Assembly: GCA_022865445.1 (NCBI GenBank)
Contig: JALHSX010000200.1
Coordinates: forward strand, 1-15,853
Length of the DNA: 15,853 bases
DNA from: Thermoplasmata archaeon
GTDB taxonomy: Archaea > Thermoplasmatota > Thermoplasmata > UBA10834
Direction: 5' to 3'
The number at the start of each line of letters is the position of its first letter. Position 1 is the first letter of the stretch. The notes below the pieces were generated by a model that was not told the DNA's origin, made no database searches, and saw nothing but the letters and a program-made list of their open reading frames with translations. Below, in pieces: positions 6,104 to 13,551 of the stretch. Position numbers and translations under genes: made by a program.

Positions 6104-6975
6104 AGAAGGTGTCCTTTCTCGCACATCAGTTCGCCTCTGCTCGCCTTCAAATGAGAACCGCAGTGAGGACACCTGGCCACAGAGACGAAGTGCTCGATCC
6201 ATGCGCTCCTGACGTCAGGGACGCTCTCCTCCTCGATTCTCCTCAAGACTGTCTTGAGTTCAGGAGTGGACGCGAGTCTGCGAAGCGCGCTGAGAGATAT
6301 CGCCGCGCGCTTCACCCTCTTGGACAATGGAAGTCTCACAAGGGCCGGTGCGAGAAGTATGCCTGCAGCTAGGCCGCCAAGGTGCGCTTCGTATGCGATC
6401 TGCGATGAAGTCGGGATCAGGAGCAACTGGATGAGGACGAATATGCCGACAATGACCCAGATCGGCAATGGAGGCAGAGGTACGAACATGATGAACATGG
6501 ACATCTTCTCTTTCGGGTATAGCCTGGCAAATGCACCCAACACTCCACTAATCGCACCAGATGCCCCCAACACGAAGAACATGCCGTCGTTCCAATGGAT
6601 GCCAGCGAAAGCCAATGTGCCTGCCAAACCACTCAGGAGGAACAACAGTATGAATGGTCTCGGACCAATCCTCTGCTCGAAGACCATGCCGATGAATATC
6701 AATCCCAACACGTTGAACATCAGGTGAACGAGGTTCGCGTGGGCGAACATAGATGTCAAGACTGTGTAGATGCGCGCCGGATCAGTCAGGTCGGCTGGGC
6801 TGAAGGCGATCATGTATTCTGCGGCGTACCAGTTGTTCTGACCGGCAACTGACATCACGATGTAGGTGAACACACAGATAGTGCTGGCAACTATCGAGAA
6901 GCTGAACTGCTTCCATGCAGCGTACAATGTAGCGGCGATTGTAACGCCAATTACCAACAGAACCCAAGGTTCCAT
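6100..6975 (-). CDS. Rhomboid family intramembrane serine protease with zinc-ribbon tail
   Basis: A 291-residue multi-span membrane protease that cleaves substrates within the bilayer. The rhomboid signature is complete: HLMFNVLGLIFIG (H84, N88), catalytic serine in GASGAISG (S139) and catalytic histidine in EAHLGGLAAG (H198). A first span at about residues 4-20 precedes the six-span core. After the core there is a basic linker (LSKRVKRAAISLSALRRL) and a small C-terminal domain with CPHC (269-272) and CEKGH (285-289), which could bind one zinc through three cysteines and a histidine. GGAG at 6984-6987 lies eight bases before the ATG. Downstream on the same strand come a tiny ORF, a zinc-finger protein and the protein-repair enzyme Pcm. 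Substrates are unknown. Confidence 0.92.
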   Translation of the reverse strand: MEPWVLLVIGVTIAATLYAAWKQFSFSIVASTICVFTYIVMSVAGQNNWYAAEYMIAFSPADLTDPARIYTVLTSMFAHANLVHLMFNVLGLIFIGMVFEQRIGPRPFILLFLLSGLAGTLAFAGIHWNDGMFFVLGASGAISGVLGAFARLYPKEKMSMFIMFVPLPPLPIWVIVGIFVLIQLLLIPTSSQIAYEAHLGGLAAGILLAPALVRLPLSKRVKRAAISLSALRRLASTPELKTVLRRIEEESVPDVRSAWIEHFVSVARCPHCGSHLKASRGELMCEKGHLL

Positions 6976-7014
6976 GATTCTATCTCCATGCGATCTTCGA
7001 CGATCTACCCGTAC

Positions 7015-7058
7015 AGCTGAACCGTGCCTTCAGATGGTCCCAGTGATTGGGTTCAGCT
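7015..7058. repeat. Inverted repeat in the rhomboid / methyltransferase intergenic region
   Basis: AGCTGAACC at 7015-7023 is the exact reverse complement of GGTTCAGCT at 7050-7058, with 26 bases between the arms. The right arm lies just upstream of the methyltransferase TATA element (7067-7072); the left arm lies in the probable leader of the rhomboid gene. It could be an operator for the divergent pair or an RNA stem. A nine-base perfect dyad can occur by chance over 16 kb, so its position is the main reason to list it. Confidence 0.35.
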
Positions 7059-7066
7059 AGTAAAAC

Positions 7067-7072
7067 CTTAAG
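7067..7072 (+). promoter_or_regulatory. Probable TATA element of the HemK-like methyltransferase gene
   Basis: CTTAAG, preceded by the A-rich TAAAAC, is centred about 27 bases before the GTG at 7097. This predicts a leaderless mRNA beginning at or next to the start codon. No Shine-Dalgarno-like sequence precedes the GTG closely, which fits that reading. Confidence 0.5.
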
Positions 7073-7096
7073 CTCGATGGAAGGTCTACGCCACTC

Positions 7097-7690
7097 GTGA
7101 GACTGGACCCGATCCTGGAAATAGACGTTTCTCCTGACGTCTACAACCCAAGCGACGACTCCTACCTTCTCCTGAAGGTGGTTGAGTTGTCGCCTGACGG
7201 GAGTCTCCTTGAAGTGGGCACTGGAACGGGCCTTGTTGCGGTCCATGCAGCGAAGCTCGGCGCAAAGGTCACCGCCGTGGACATCAACCCGCATGCTGTC
7301 GATTGCGCGAAGAGAAATGCGGCGCGCAATAATGTCAGGCTGGAGGTAGTTCACGGTGACCTATTCGACAAGATCCCAGGCAGCTTCGATGTCATCGCGT
7401 TCAACCCTCCATACCTGCCAGGGGAGGCGACTTCGACGACATGGATAGAGAAGGCTTGGTCCGGAGGCGATGAGGGAAGCGAGGTAGCAGTCAGATTCCT
7501 CCGAGACGCATGGAGACACCTCAATCCGGGAGGACGGATCTACATAATCCTATCTTCCGTAGGAGGACTCATGTCGGTGCTCAAGGCGGCCAAGGAGAGA
7601 TACAGCGCGGAAATGTTGATTGAGCAGCGCATGTTCTTCGAGTCGATATTCGCATACAAGTTGGAGCCCAGGAGTTCGTCTCGAGAATGA
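7097..7690 (+). CDS. HemK/PrmC-related class I methyltransferase (Mtq2-like)
   Basis: A 197-residue S-adenosylmethionine methyltransferase. It has YNPSDDSYLLLKVVE (residues 16-30), SAM motif I LLEVGTGTGLVAVHAA (37-52), acidic VDIN (61-64) and the catalytic FNPPYLP (102-108) that holds the amide of a glutamine or asparagine for N-methylation. The short form without the N-terminal domain of bacterial PrmC is the archaeal/eukaryotic type. Eukaryotic Mtq2/HEMK2 methylates the GGQ glutamine of release factor eRF1, so aRF1 is the likely substrate here (inference). Other amide or lysine targets are known for this family. The GTG start at 7097 fits the TATA element 27 bases upstream. The gene diverges from rhomboid, and a small unknown gene follows on the same strand. 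Confidence 0.9.
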   Translation: MRLDPILEIDVSPDVYNPSDDSYLLLKVVELSPDGSLLEVGTGTGLVAVHAAKLGAKVTAVDINPHAVDCAKRNAARNNVRLEVVHGDLFDKIPGSFDVIAFNPPYLPGEATSTTWIEKAWSGGDEGSEVAVRFLRDAWRHLNPGGRIYIILSSVGGLMSVLKAAKERYSAEMLIEQRMFFESIFAYKLEPRSSSRE

Positions 7691-7699
7691 GGCGGGAAG

Positions 7700-7707
7700 T
7701 ATTATTA
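7700..7707 (+). promoter_or_regulatory. Possible TATA box of the 62-residue gene
   Basis: TATTATTA lies ten bases after the methyltransferase stop. Transcription from it would start near 7730, giving a leader of about 20 bases that contains the GGGAGTGA ribosome site at 7739-7746. It is one of few AT-rich octamers in this stretch. This supports separate expression of the small downstream gene. Confidence 0.45.
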
Positions 7708-7750
7708 GGGCTACTTCTAATTCGGTCTACCCAGTCCCGGGAGTGAACCA

Positions 7751-7939
7751 TTGCCGATAGAGAGGCCGAGGAAGTACAACAATCCGCACGACCTCGAAGA
7801 ACTCTGTAAGAGCTTCCTGAGGTGCAGCGCCACGGACAAGGGCGCAGCGATCCAGTACTGCAAGGACTTTCTCGCTGTGCTGACTGACAAGCCGCCGGTC
7901 ACAGGAGCTGTTTTATCCTCTCGCTCAAAATGTCGCTGA
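7751..7939 (+). CDS. Unrecognised 62-residue protein overlapping the gatE 3' end
   Basis: A small soluble, charged protein beginning MPIERPRKYNNPHDLEELC, with predicted helical character through residues 13-47 and cysteines at 19, 25, 41 and 61. I recognise no family. The start is TTG, supported by GGGAGTGA at 7739-7746 four bases upstream and a TATA-like TATTATTA at 7700-7707. The last 41 bases overlap the end of gatE on the other strand. The C-terminal part (from about VTGAVLSS onward) is therefore constrained by gatE and may be an extension past the conserved body. No other gene occupies 7691-7898, so either this ORF is real or about 210 bases are empty in a genome with otherwise tiny gaps. 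Confidence 0.55.
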   Translation: MPIERPRKYNNPHDLEELCKSFLRCSATDKGAAIQYCKDFLAVLTDKPPVTGAVLSSRSKCR

Positions 7940-9767
7940 TGATCTTCCCGTCGACCTTCCCTCTGAGTTCCTTCATCACGATTCCCATCAATGGGCCCAG
8001 GCTGTTCTCCCCTCGCTCCCTGATGAACTTCTCACGCGATTTCACAATCCTGTCACAGACCGCCCTGACAGCGTCCATGTCGATGGTCTCGATCCCGAGC
8101 GTCTCTACCGCTCTGGCGACTCCGTGACCGTTCTCAAGCACGGATGCTAGTATCTGCGACACTGCCTCCTTAGCGAAGGAACCGCTCTTCAGACTCGTGA
8201 GAACATCCTTCATTGTTTCGAGTGAAAGCGAGGACGGACTGAGACCCAGCTTTTCTAGCTCGGGGTATGTGTTCAGGTATATTCGCGCAACGACCTGAGG
8301 ATTTCCGAACCCTGAGGCAAGGAGCTCGAACTCGTCCTCATAGCCCTCTTTGACAAGGGCGTCCGCCTGCTCCTTGCTGATCCCGAAATCGTTGACGAAC
8401 CGCGCGACCTTCGCTTCGGGCATCTCCGGCAGATTCAACCTGATGCTTTCCAGGACCGCCTCATTGTTGAGGATTGGCCGCACATCCGTCTCCGGATACA
8501 TCCTGTCTTTTCCCGGCAACGGCCGGCTGTAGACTGTCTGACCATCTGGCAGCGGGTCCCTGGTCTCCTCGGGCACGCCTTCAATTGCCGCATTCGCTCG
8601 CTCGACTGCTTTGGCGATGGCGGCCCTAGCCTTGTCCTCCTCGTCAGAAACGAGCATGAAAGCGTCGCCAGGCTCGACCGCAAGCGCCGACGCGACATCC
8701 TCGACCTCGGCGACTGTGACTCCATATCCTGGCAATTCATCAGAATGGAACAACCCCTTGACGCCTGCCACACGGGCATGCGCGGCCATCTCTGGACCGA
8801 GTCGCTTGACCCCGCTCTCGGTCGGTCCCAAGAGGCCTCCGAACTTCGGGAGCTTCACGGCTAGCACTCTGCCCTTCGATTCGAGCGCGCCCTTGACCAC
8901 CTTACAGCGGGTCTCCCTGAACAGGGCCGAGAGGTCCCTGATATCCGGCTCGATCCTCTTTGCCCCTCGCTCCCTGAGAGTCTTCTTGACTTCAAGCAGG
9001 GCAATCTGTCTTTTGACCTCTTCCTCGACGTATACATGGAGTAGCCTGAGTTCCTGGGCGCCCTTGACCTCTACCCTGGCACCGCCTGAGACTGAGATGT
9101 TGACATCCTCTCTGATCGTCCCGATCCCGCGCCTCACCTTCTTGGTCGCCCTCAGAAGGGATCCGAGCCTCTCAGCAACGAGCCTAGCCTCCTCTGGAGT
9201 TGAGATGTCAGGGTCGGTGGCGATCTCGATGAGCGGGATGCCCAGCCGGTCGAGACGATAAGTGACCTCGCTTCCGTGCTCGGAGATCCTCCTCGCAGCA
9301 TCCTCTTCAAGACAGATGGTCGACACACCGATCTCCTTCTCTCCGACCTGGATCGAGCCCTTGGTTGCGATGAGCGCTGTTCTCTGGAAACCGCCGGTAT
9401 TCGAGCCGTCGATGACTATCTTCCTCATGAAATGAACCTCGTCCACGGGGATCATGCCAAGAAGGCAGGTCATCTCGAGCGACGCCTCTATCGCGCGCCT
9501 GTTCGCATCATGAGGGGGCTCCTCGTCCGCTTCCACAAGGCACGAACACGGCACTGTCTGGTACCTGAAATGGAGTTTCCTCTCGGACTCCTCGAGCGCT
9601 GCCCTGTCGATCTCTCCCATCTCGCTCTGGGTGGGCCTCAGGTGCCTGACGAACTCCTTGTGGTGCTCATCAGAGAACTCCGTCTGGCAGTCGCAGAAAA
9701 GCTTGCCCGTGTTGAGCTGCTGATGAATCTCGATGCCTACCTTCAGCCCGAGAGTCCTGTAGTCCAA
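7899..9767 (-). CDS. gatE: Glutamyl-tRNA(Gln) amidotransferase subunit E
   Basis: Archaeal subunit that binds tRNA(Gln), activates the mischarged glutamate with ATP and amidates it with ammonia from GatD, giving Gln-tRNA(Gln). The 622 residues run in the expected order. The GatB-like cradle begins LGLKVGIEIHQQLNTGKLFC, with CDC and CSC cysteines. The AspRS-like insertion follows (RVAGVKGLFHSDELPGYGVT onward), then YPETDVRPI. The YqeY-like tail domain ends GPLMGIVMKELRGKVDGK and ISDILSERI. The start is TTG at 9767, because family members begin M-D-Y-x-x-L-G-L-K-V-G here. AGGAGG at 9778-9783 lies ten bases upstream, inside the gatD end. The stop of gatD is one base before the TTG, so the two subunits are probably made together. 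Confidence 0.97.
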   Translation of the reverse strand: MDYRTLGLKVGIEIHQQLNTGKLFCDCQTEFSDEHHKEFVRHLRPTQSEMGEIDRAALEESERKLHFRYQTVPCSCLVEADEEPPHDANRRAIEASLEMTCLLGMIPVDEVHFMRKIVIDGSNTGGFQRTALIATKGSIQVGEKEIGVSTICLEEDAARRISEHGSEVTYRLDRLGIPLIEIATDPDISTPEEARLVAERLGSLLRATKKVRRGIGTIREDVNISVSGGARVEVKGAQELRLLHVYVEEEVKRQIALLEVKKTLRERGAKRIEPDIRDLSALFRETRCKVVKGALESKGRVLAVKLPKFGGLLGPTESGVKRLGPEMAAHARVAGVKGLFHSDELPGYGVTVAEVEDVASALAVEPGDAFMLVSDEEDKARAAIAKAVERANAAIEGVPEETRDPLPDGQTVYSRPLPGKDRMYPETDVRPILNNEAVLESIRLNLPEMPEAKVARFVNDFGISKEQADALVKEGYEDEFELLASGFGNPQVVARIYLNTYPELEKLGLSPSSLSLETMKDVLTSLKSGSFAKEAVSQILASVLENGHGVARAVETLGIETIDMDAVRAVCDRIVKSREKFIRERGENSLGPLMGIVMKELRGKVDGKIISDILSERIKQLL

Positions 9768-9768
9768 A

Positions 9769-11058
9769 TCAGATCTGCCTCCTTGAGGTGAATTCGCCCG
9801 CGATGTTGGTCAACATGATCTTCCGGACCTCCTCCGGATCTGTGGTTTGTCCCATCGCCCACATCAGCTTGACATATGCAGTCTCTGGGAGCATGTCACC
9901 GAGTGGGACCGCACCGGCAACGATCATGTCCCTGCCAGTGGAATACACATTCATGTTCACCGAGCCGTAGAGGCACTGCGTCGTGATGTACACATGGACC
10001 CCGTTCTTCACGGCCCTCTTGATGGAACCGACTATCTCCTCTGACACATGGCCGAGGCCGGTGCCTGCAACGACTATGCCCTTGACCTTCTCGGCGATCA
10101 AATCGAAGTGCTCAGCCTCGAACCCTGGATAGAAGTGCAGCATGCTCGCATTGCCATCGATCTTGTCCTTCAGCTCGACTGGTCCCTTCGAGCGCTTCGT
10201 GTATTCAGAGAGGAAGGTCATCTCCGGGCCCTCCACCCTCGCAATCGGCTCGATGTTGATGCTCTTGAAGGCGTCTCGTCTGGACGAGTGCATCTTCCTT
10301 ACCTTCGTTCCTCTGTGAGCAAGAGTGAATGAGTCCGCGGACTCGCCATGCATCAGAACCACGACCTCTCCCAGATCGCTCTCGACGCAGAGCCTCGTCG
10401 CGGCTAGCAGGTTCATGATCGCGTCTGATGACGGACGATCGGACGACCGCTGAGATCCGACGCAGATAACTGGACCCGTCAGGTTCCGCAGCATGAACGA
10501 CAGTGCGGCAGAGGTGAATCCTAGGGTATCGGTTCCGTGAGGAACGATCACTCCGACGGCGCCTGAGTTGAGCTCGTCTGCCACCGCCCTGGCCAATCCC
10601 TGCCAATGAGTCACCTTCATGTTCTCGCTCAGGATGGAATAGAGCACCTTCGCGCGGACATTGCAGAGATCGAGTAGCTCAGGCACGGAGAATATCAATT
10701 CCTCGGCCGATATAGCTGGATGGACTGCCCCCGTCCGATAGTCAACATAAGAGGCTATCGTTCCGCCCGTGCTGATCACCGCGATCTCCTTCTTTGCAGG
10801 ATCGCGCGGCAGGACCGGCTTCTTGCGGTTCTTGCTCTCACGCTTGGACACGACCTTGGCCTTCGTGTTCTGATCTACCTTTATGCCGACATTGTAGCCG
10901 TTCGGGAGTTTGAGCGTGATTATGGACGCATCACTGAAATCGTGGTGCGGCATGAGGATGCCTGTCTGCGCATCCTTCGTCTTTCGGACCTCGATGACAT
11001 CGCCAAGCTCAGCGTTTGCTTCGTCCAGCAGCTTGCCAACGAGGCCAGAGTACTTCAT
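9769..11058 (-). CDS. gatD: Glutamyl-tRNA(Gln) amidotransferase subunit D
   Basis: An L-asparaginase-like subunit that releases ammonia from glutamine or asparagine for GatE. The 429-residue protein has the N-terminal GatD domain (to about residue 85), then the asparaginase fold with ISTGGTIAS (nucleophile region, T100), VPHGTDTL (T176, D177) and the lysine K252 in GTKVRKMHSS. These correspond to the Thr-Thr-Asp-Lys catalytic set known for archaeal GatD. The outermost start is TTG at 11061, directly followed by ATG at 11058. I prefer the ATG because the TATA box at 11082-11089 is centred 27 bases upstream, fitting a leaderless transcript. It is first in the gatDE operon and diverges from purD. 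Confidence 0.96.
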   Translation of the reverse strand: MKYSGLVGKLLDEANAELGDVIEVRKTKDAQTGILMPHHDFSDASIITLKLPNGYNVGIKVDQNTKAKVVSKRESKNRKKPVLPRDPAKKEIAVISTGGTIASYVDYRTGAVHPAISAEELIFSVPELLDLCNVRAKVLYSILSENMKVTHWQGLARAVADELNSGAVGVIVPHGTDTLGFTSAALSFMLRNLTGPVICVGSQRSSDRPSSDAIMNLLAATRLCVESDLGEVVVLMHGESADSFTLAHRGTKVRKMHSSRRDAFKSINIEPIARVEGPEMTFLSEYTKRSKGPVELKDKIDGNASMLHFYPGFEAEHFDLIAEKVKGIVVAGTGLGHVSEEIVGSIKRAVKNGVHVYITTQCLYGSVNMNVYSTGRDMIVAGAVPLGDMLPETAYVKLMWAMGQTTDPEEVRKIMLTNIAGEFTSRRQI

Positions 11059-11081
11059 CAACCGGTGGATAGGGTTATTCG

Positions 11082-11089
11082 TTTTAAAT
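11082..11089 (-). promoter_or_regulatory. TATA box of the gatDE operon
   Basis: The minus strand reads GATTTAAAACG, centred about 27 bases before the ATG at 11058. This predicts a leaderless gatD mRNA, and no ribosome site precedes the ATG. It lies in the 126-base gap between the divergent gatD and purD genes, where each gene has its own TATA element. Confidence 0.7.
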
Positions 11090-11147
11090 CATTCGCTGGC
11101 GCGGTGAATCCCCATGCTCAAACGCCACTGGACCACAACAGACAATG

Positions 11148-11153
11148 TTTTAT
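11148..11153 (+). promoter_or_regulatory. TATA box of purD
   Basis: TTTTAT within ATGTTTTATG lies about 37 bases before the purD ATG at 11188. Transcription would start near 11176, giving a leader of about a dozen bases with AGGTC in it. The spacing differs from the leaderless pattern of the divergent gatD promoter. Confidence 0.55.
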
Positions 11154-11187
11154 GATTCGAACCTGATGCACCGGAAGGTCGCATAAG

Positions 11188-12519
11188 ATGAGAGTCCTGG
11201 CTGTAGGGGGAGGGGCGCGGGAGCACGCGATCGTCGCGGCGCTCGTGCGTGCAGGAGCCGATGTTTTCGCGTGCCTGAGAAACAAGAACCCCGGGATATG
11301 CAAGGCAGCGAAGGGGTACACCCTGGTCGACGAGAGCGACGTCCCGAAGGTGATCCAATTCGCGAAGGCGAGCGCGGTCGAACTCGCGGTCATCGGCCCA
11401 GAAACTCCGCTCGAGGTGGGGCTTGCAGACGGATTGTGGTCTGCCGGCATACCAACTGCGAGCCCAAGCAAGTCCGCAGCGAGAATCGAGACCTCGAAGA
11501 GCTTCATGAGGGAGCTGCTGGCGAGGCACAAGGTGAAAGGCTCGATCCGCTTCGCCATCGTGGACACCATGCGCGACCTGGAGCTTGCATTGGACGAGCT
11601 CGGGATTAACGTCGTCGTCAAACCGACTGGCCTGACCGGAGGCAAGGGAGTGAAGGTGGTTGGGGAGCATCTGATGACCAAGCGGGACATACTAGCATAC
11701 GGTGACGAGATCTTGTCCAAGAATATCGGGGGCAGCGCCAAGATAGTCCTCGAGGAGAAGCTAGTCGGCGAGGAACTCACGATCCAAGCATTCTGCGACG
11801 GGCGACGGGTGGTTCCTATGCCAGCCGTGCAGGACCATAAGCGCGCCTTCGAGGGAGATAAGGGTCCGAACACAGGCGGAATGGGATCCTATTCTCAGAA
11901 GGGTGGTCTTCTTCCTTTCCTGGGCAGAAGCGAGTACGAGGACGCAGTGAAGATAATGGAAGAAGTCATCAATGCCCTGAGAAAGGAGGGGGCAGAATAC
12001 AAGGGCACACTCTATGGCCAATTCATGCTGACCAGGAAAGGGCCGAGGGTGATCGAGTTCAACGCGAGGTTCGGAGATCCGGAGGCGATGAACGTACTCT
12101 CCTTGTTGAATCGTGATTTCGCCACTATCTGCGAGAAGATGGCGAGTGGGAACATCTCGATGAAAGACGCTGGATTCGAGGCGAAATCCTCCGTCTGCAA
12201 GTACGTGGTCCCTGAGGGCTATGGAACGAAATCACTTGCAGGCGAGGAGATAAAGGTAGACGAACAGGCGATTGCGAGGGAGGGAGCGCTACTGTACTAT
12301 GCAAACGTCAACGAGGAGGATGGAAAGATATACACGACGACCTCGCGCTCGGTGGGCATCGTCGGGATAGCCGATTCCATAGAAGATTCCGAACGAATGG
12401 CTGAGAACGCCGTCAGACACGTGAGCGGCAGGATCCATGTGAGGCACGACATCGCGAAGAAGGGCATGCTCGACGCGAAAGTGCGCAGAATGGAAGACGT
12501 CAGGAGTGGACGCATTTGA
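11188..12519 (+). CDS. purD: Phosphoribosylamine-glycine ligase (GAR synthetase)
   Basis: Catalyses step two of de novo purine synthesis: phosphoribosylamine plus glycine plus ATP gives glycinamide ribonucleotide. The 443-residue ATP-grasp enzyme has the N-terminal MRVLAVGGGAREHAI and VIGPETPLEVGLADGL. The ATP-grasp lysines and glycine loop are in VVKPTGLTGGKGVKVV, followed by MPAVQDHKRAFEGDKG and GPNTGGMGSYS. The metal-binding IEFNARFGDPEAMNVL is also present, with a normal C-terminal domain. Length fits the family (about 420-450). The start ATG is preceded by GGAAGGT at a spacing near nine. Its TGA overlaps the TTG of the translin-family gene as TTGA, so the two form a coupled operon. Confidence 0.97.
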   Translation: MRVLAVGGGAREHAIVAALVRAGADVFACLRNKNPGICKAAKGYTLVDESDVPKVIQFAKASAVELAVIGPETPLEVGLADGLWSAGIPTASPSKSAARIETSKSFMRELLARHKVKGSIRFAIVDTMRDLELALDELGINVVVKPTGLTGGKGVKVVGEHLMTKRDILAYGDEILSKNIGGSAKIVLEEKLVGEELTIQAFCDGRRVVPMPAVQDHKRAFEGDKGPNTGGMGSYSQKGGLLPFLGRSEYEDAVKIMEEVINALRKEGAEYKGTLYGQFMLTRKGPRVIEFNARFGDPEAMNVLSLLNRDFATICEKMASGNISMKDAGFEAKSSVCKYVVPEGYGTKSLAGEEIKVDEQAIAREGALLYYANVNEEDGKIYTTTSRSVGIVGIADSIEDSERMAENAVRHVSGRIHVRHDIAKKGMLDAKVRRMEDVRSGRI

Positions 12520-13133
12520 AGGAACTAGAGAAGGTCATCTCCAAGATCGAAGCGGAACTGGACGAGAAGGATCAGGTCAGAGAGGTGGCGCTCAAGTCCT
12601 CGCGTGCCGTCGCCAGGATGGCTGGGAGCATTCTGAGAGGGTTCCATCGAGGAAAGGATGGAAAAGCCGAGATCAACGAGTTGAAGGATGAGGTCCTGCG
12701 GCTCCTGAGTCTTCTCGGAGACCATCCTGAACTCGAACACGCGGGCTACGTCGAGAACGCGCTGCAGGAGTACGCGGAGGTCGGGATCATAATGTCGATC
12801 ATCGAGAGGGATGATGTGCCTTCTCCCGAGGAGCTTGGCATCGGCAACGAGCCATATCTCCTTGGTCTGGGCGACTCCGTAGGAGAGCTGAGGAGGTTCT
12901 GCTTGGAGGAGCTCAAGACAGGCAAGGTTGCGAGGGCGAACCACTTCCTCGACAGGATGGAGGACATCTTCATCGCAATCATGCGCTTCGACTATCCGGA
13001 GGCGATAGTGCCTCTCAGGCACAAACAGGACGTCGCGCGGAGCCTGCTCGAGAAGACTCGCGGAGAAGTGGCAGTCGCCGCGAGCGCGAAGAGCCTTCAT
13101 GAGAAGATCGAAGAGGTTCTGAGAAAAGGCTAG
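12516..13133 (+). CDS. Translin family protein
   Basis: A 205-residue, all-helical archaeal homologue of translin/TRAX, which form octameric shells and, in eukaryotes, the RNA-cleaving C3PO complex. Recognisable blocks are REVALKSSRAVARMAGSILR (residues 22-41), QEYAEVGIIMSII (84-96, matching the family QExVEA motif with E85 and E88), YLLGLGDSVGELRRFCLEEL (114-133) and the late FDYPEAIVPLRHKQDVAR (158-175). The two glutamates correspond to the catalytic acid pair of TRAX, suggesting RNase activity (inference from recalled motifs). The start is TTG, overlapping the purD stop, with AGGAGTG at 12502-12508 seven bases upstream. The gene converges on the thioredoxin gene with a four-base gap. Confidence 0.85.
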   Translation: MKELEKVISKIEAELDEKDQVREVALKSSRAVARMAGSILRGFHRGKDGKAEINELKDEVLRLLSLLGDHPELEHAGYVENALQEYAEVGIIMSIIERDDVPSPEELGIGNEPYLLGLGDSVGELRRFCLEELKTGKVARANHFLDRMEDIFIAIMRFDYPEAIVPLRHKQDVARSLLEKTRGEVAVAASAKSLHEKIEEVLRKG

Positions 13134-13137
13134 CCGC

Positions 13138-13464
13138 CTATGAGAAATGCTTCTTGATCACGGCCTCGATGTTCGCTCTCGGGTGGGCGCCCGTGAGCCT
13201 CTCGACCTGCTTGCCGTCCTTGAAGAATATCAGCGTCGGGATGCTGTTTATACTGAGGGTCATCGCCGTCTTCGGGCTCTCGTCCGTGTCTAGCTTCGCG
13301 AAGGCCACCTTGCCCTTGTAGTCCTTCGCAAGCGCCTCGATCGTGGGCGCAAGCATCCGGCAGGGGCCGCACCACGGAGCCCAGCAATCTACAACCAGCT
13401 TCGCGGAGGACTTCACGGTCGAATCGAAGCTGGCATCGTTCATGTGGATGATGTCATCGGACAA
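13138..13464 (-). CDS. trxA: Thioredoxin
   Basis: A cytoplasmic disulfide reductase of 108 residues. It has the active-site motif WAPWCGPCRM, the KLDTDESPKTA strand, the cis-proline segment SIPTLIFFKDGKQV and the conserved Gly in RLTGAHPRANIEAVI. The frame is open to a TTG at 13500, but the TATA box at 13506-13514 predicts transcription start near 13484, after that codon. I therefore place the start at the TTG at 13464 (protein MSDDIIHMNDASF), with AAGGAAG about ten bases upstream. This also gives the usual thioredoxin length. An ATG at 13443 is a third option. It lies between the convergent translin gene and the surface-protein operon. Confidence 0.93.
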   Translation of the reverse strand: MSDDIIHMNDASFDSTVKSSAKLVVDCWAPWCGPCRMLAPTIEALAKDYKGKVAFAKLDTDESPKTAMTLSINSIPTLIFFKDGKQVERLTGAHPRANIEAVIKKHFS

Positions 13465-13505
13465 AACAATCGCTTCCTTGTGGTAGCCCGAGGTAAACAA
13501 TCCTC

Positions 13506-13514
13506 AATATAAAG
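13506..13514 (-). promoter_or_regulatory. TATA box of the thioredoxin gene
   Basis: The minus strand reads CTTTATATTGAGG, a good archaeal TATA element. Its centre (about 13510) predicts transcription start near 13484. This excludes the upstream TTG at 13500 as the start codon and leaves a leader of about 20 bases before the TTG at 13464. Confidence 0.65.
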
Positions 13515-13551
13515 ACATTTTCCAGACAGACGACGGTCTCCTAGGGCAGCC

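Noticed and set aside
8611..9261. 216-residue plus-strand frame inside gatE
   Set aside because: It is antisense to highly conserved GatE codons, has a serine/threonine/proline-rich low-complexity composition, and lacks a promoter or ribosome site.
11062..11187. Possible RNA gene or riboswitch in the gatD/purD gap
   Set aside because: The 126 bases are explained by two divergent promoters; I found no tRNA-like arms, long stem or riboswitch consensus.
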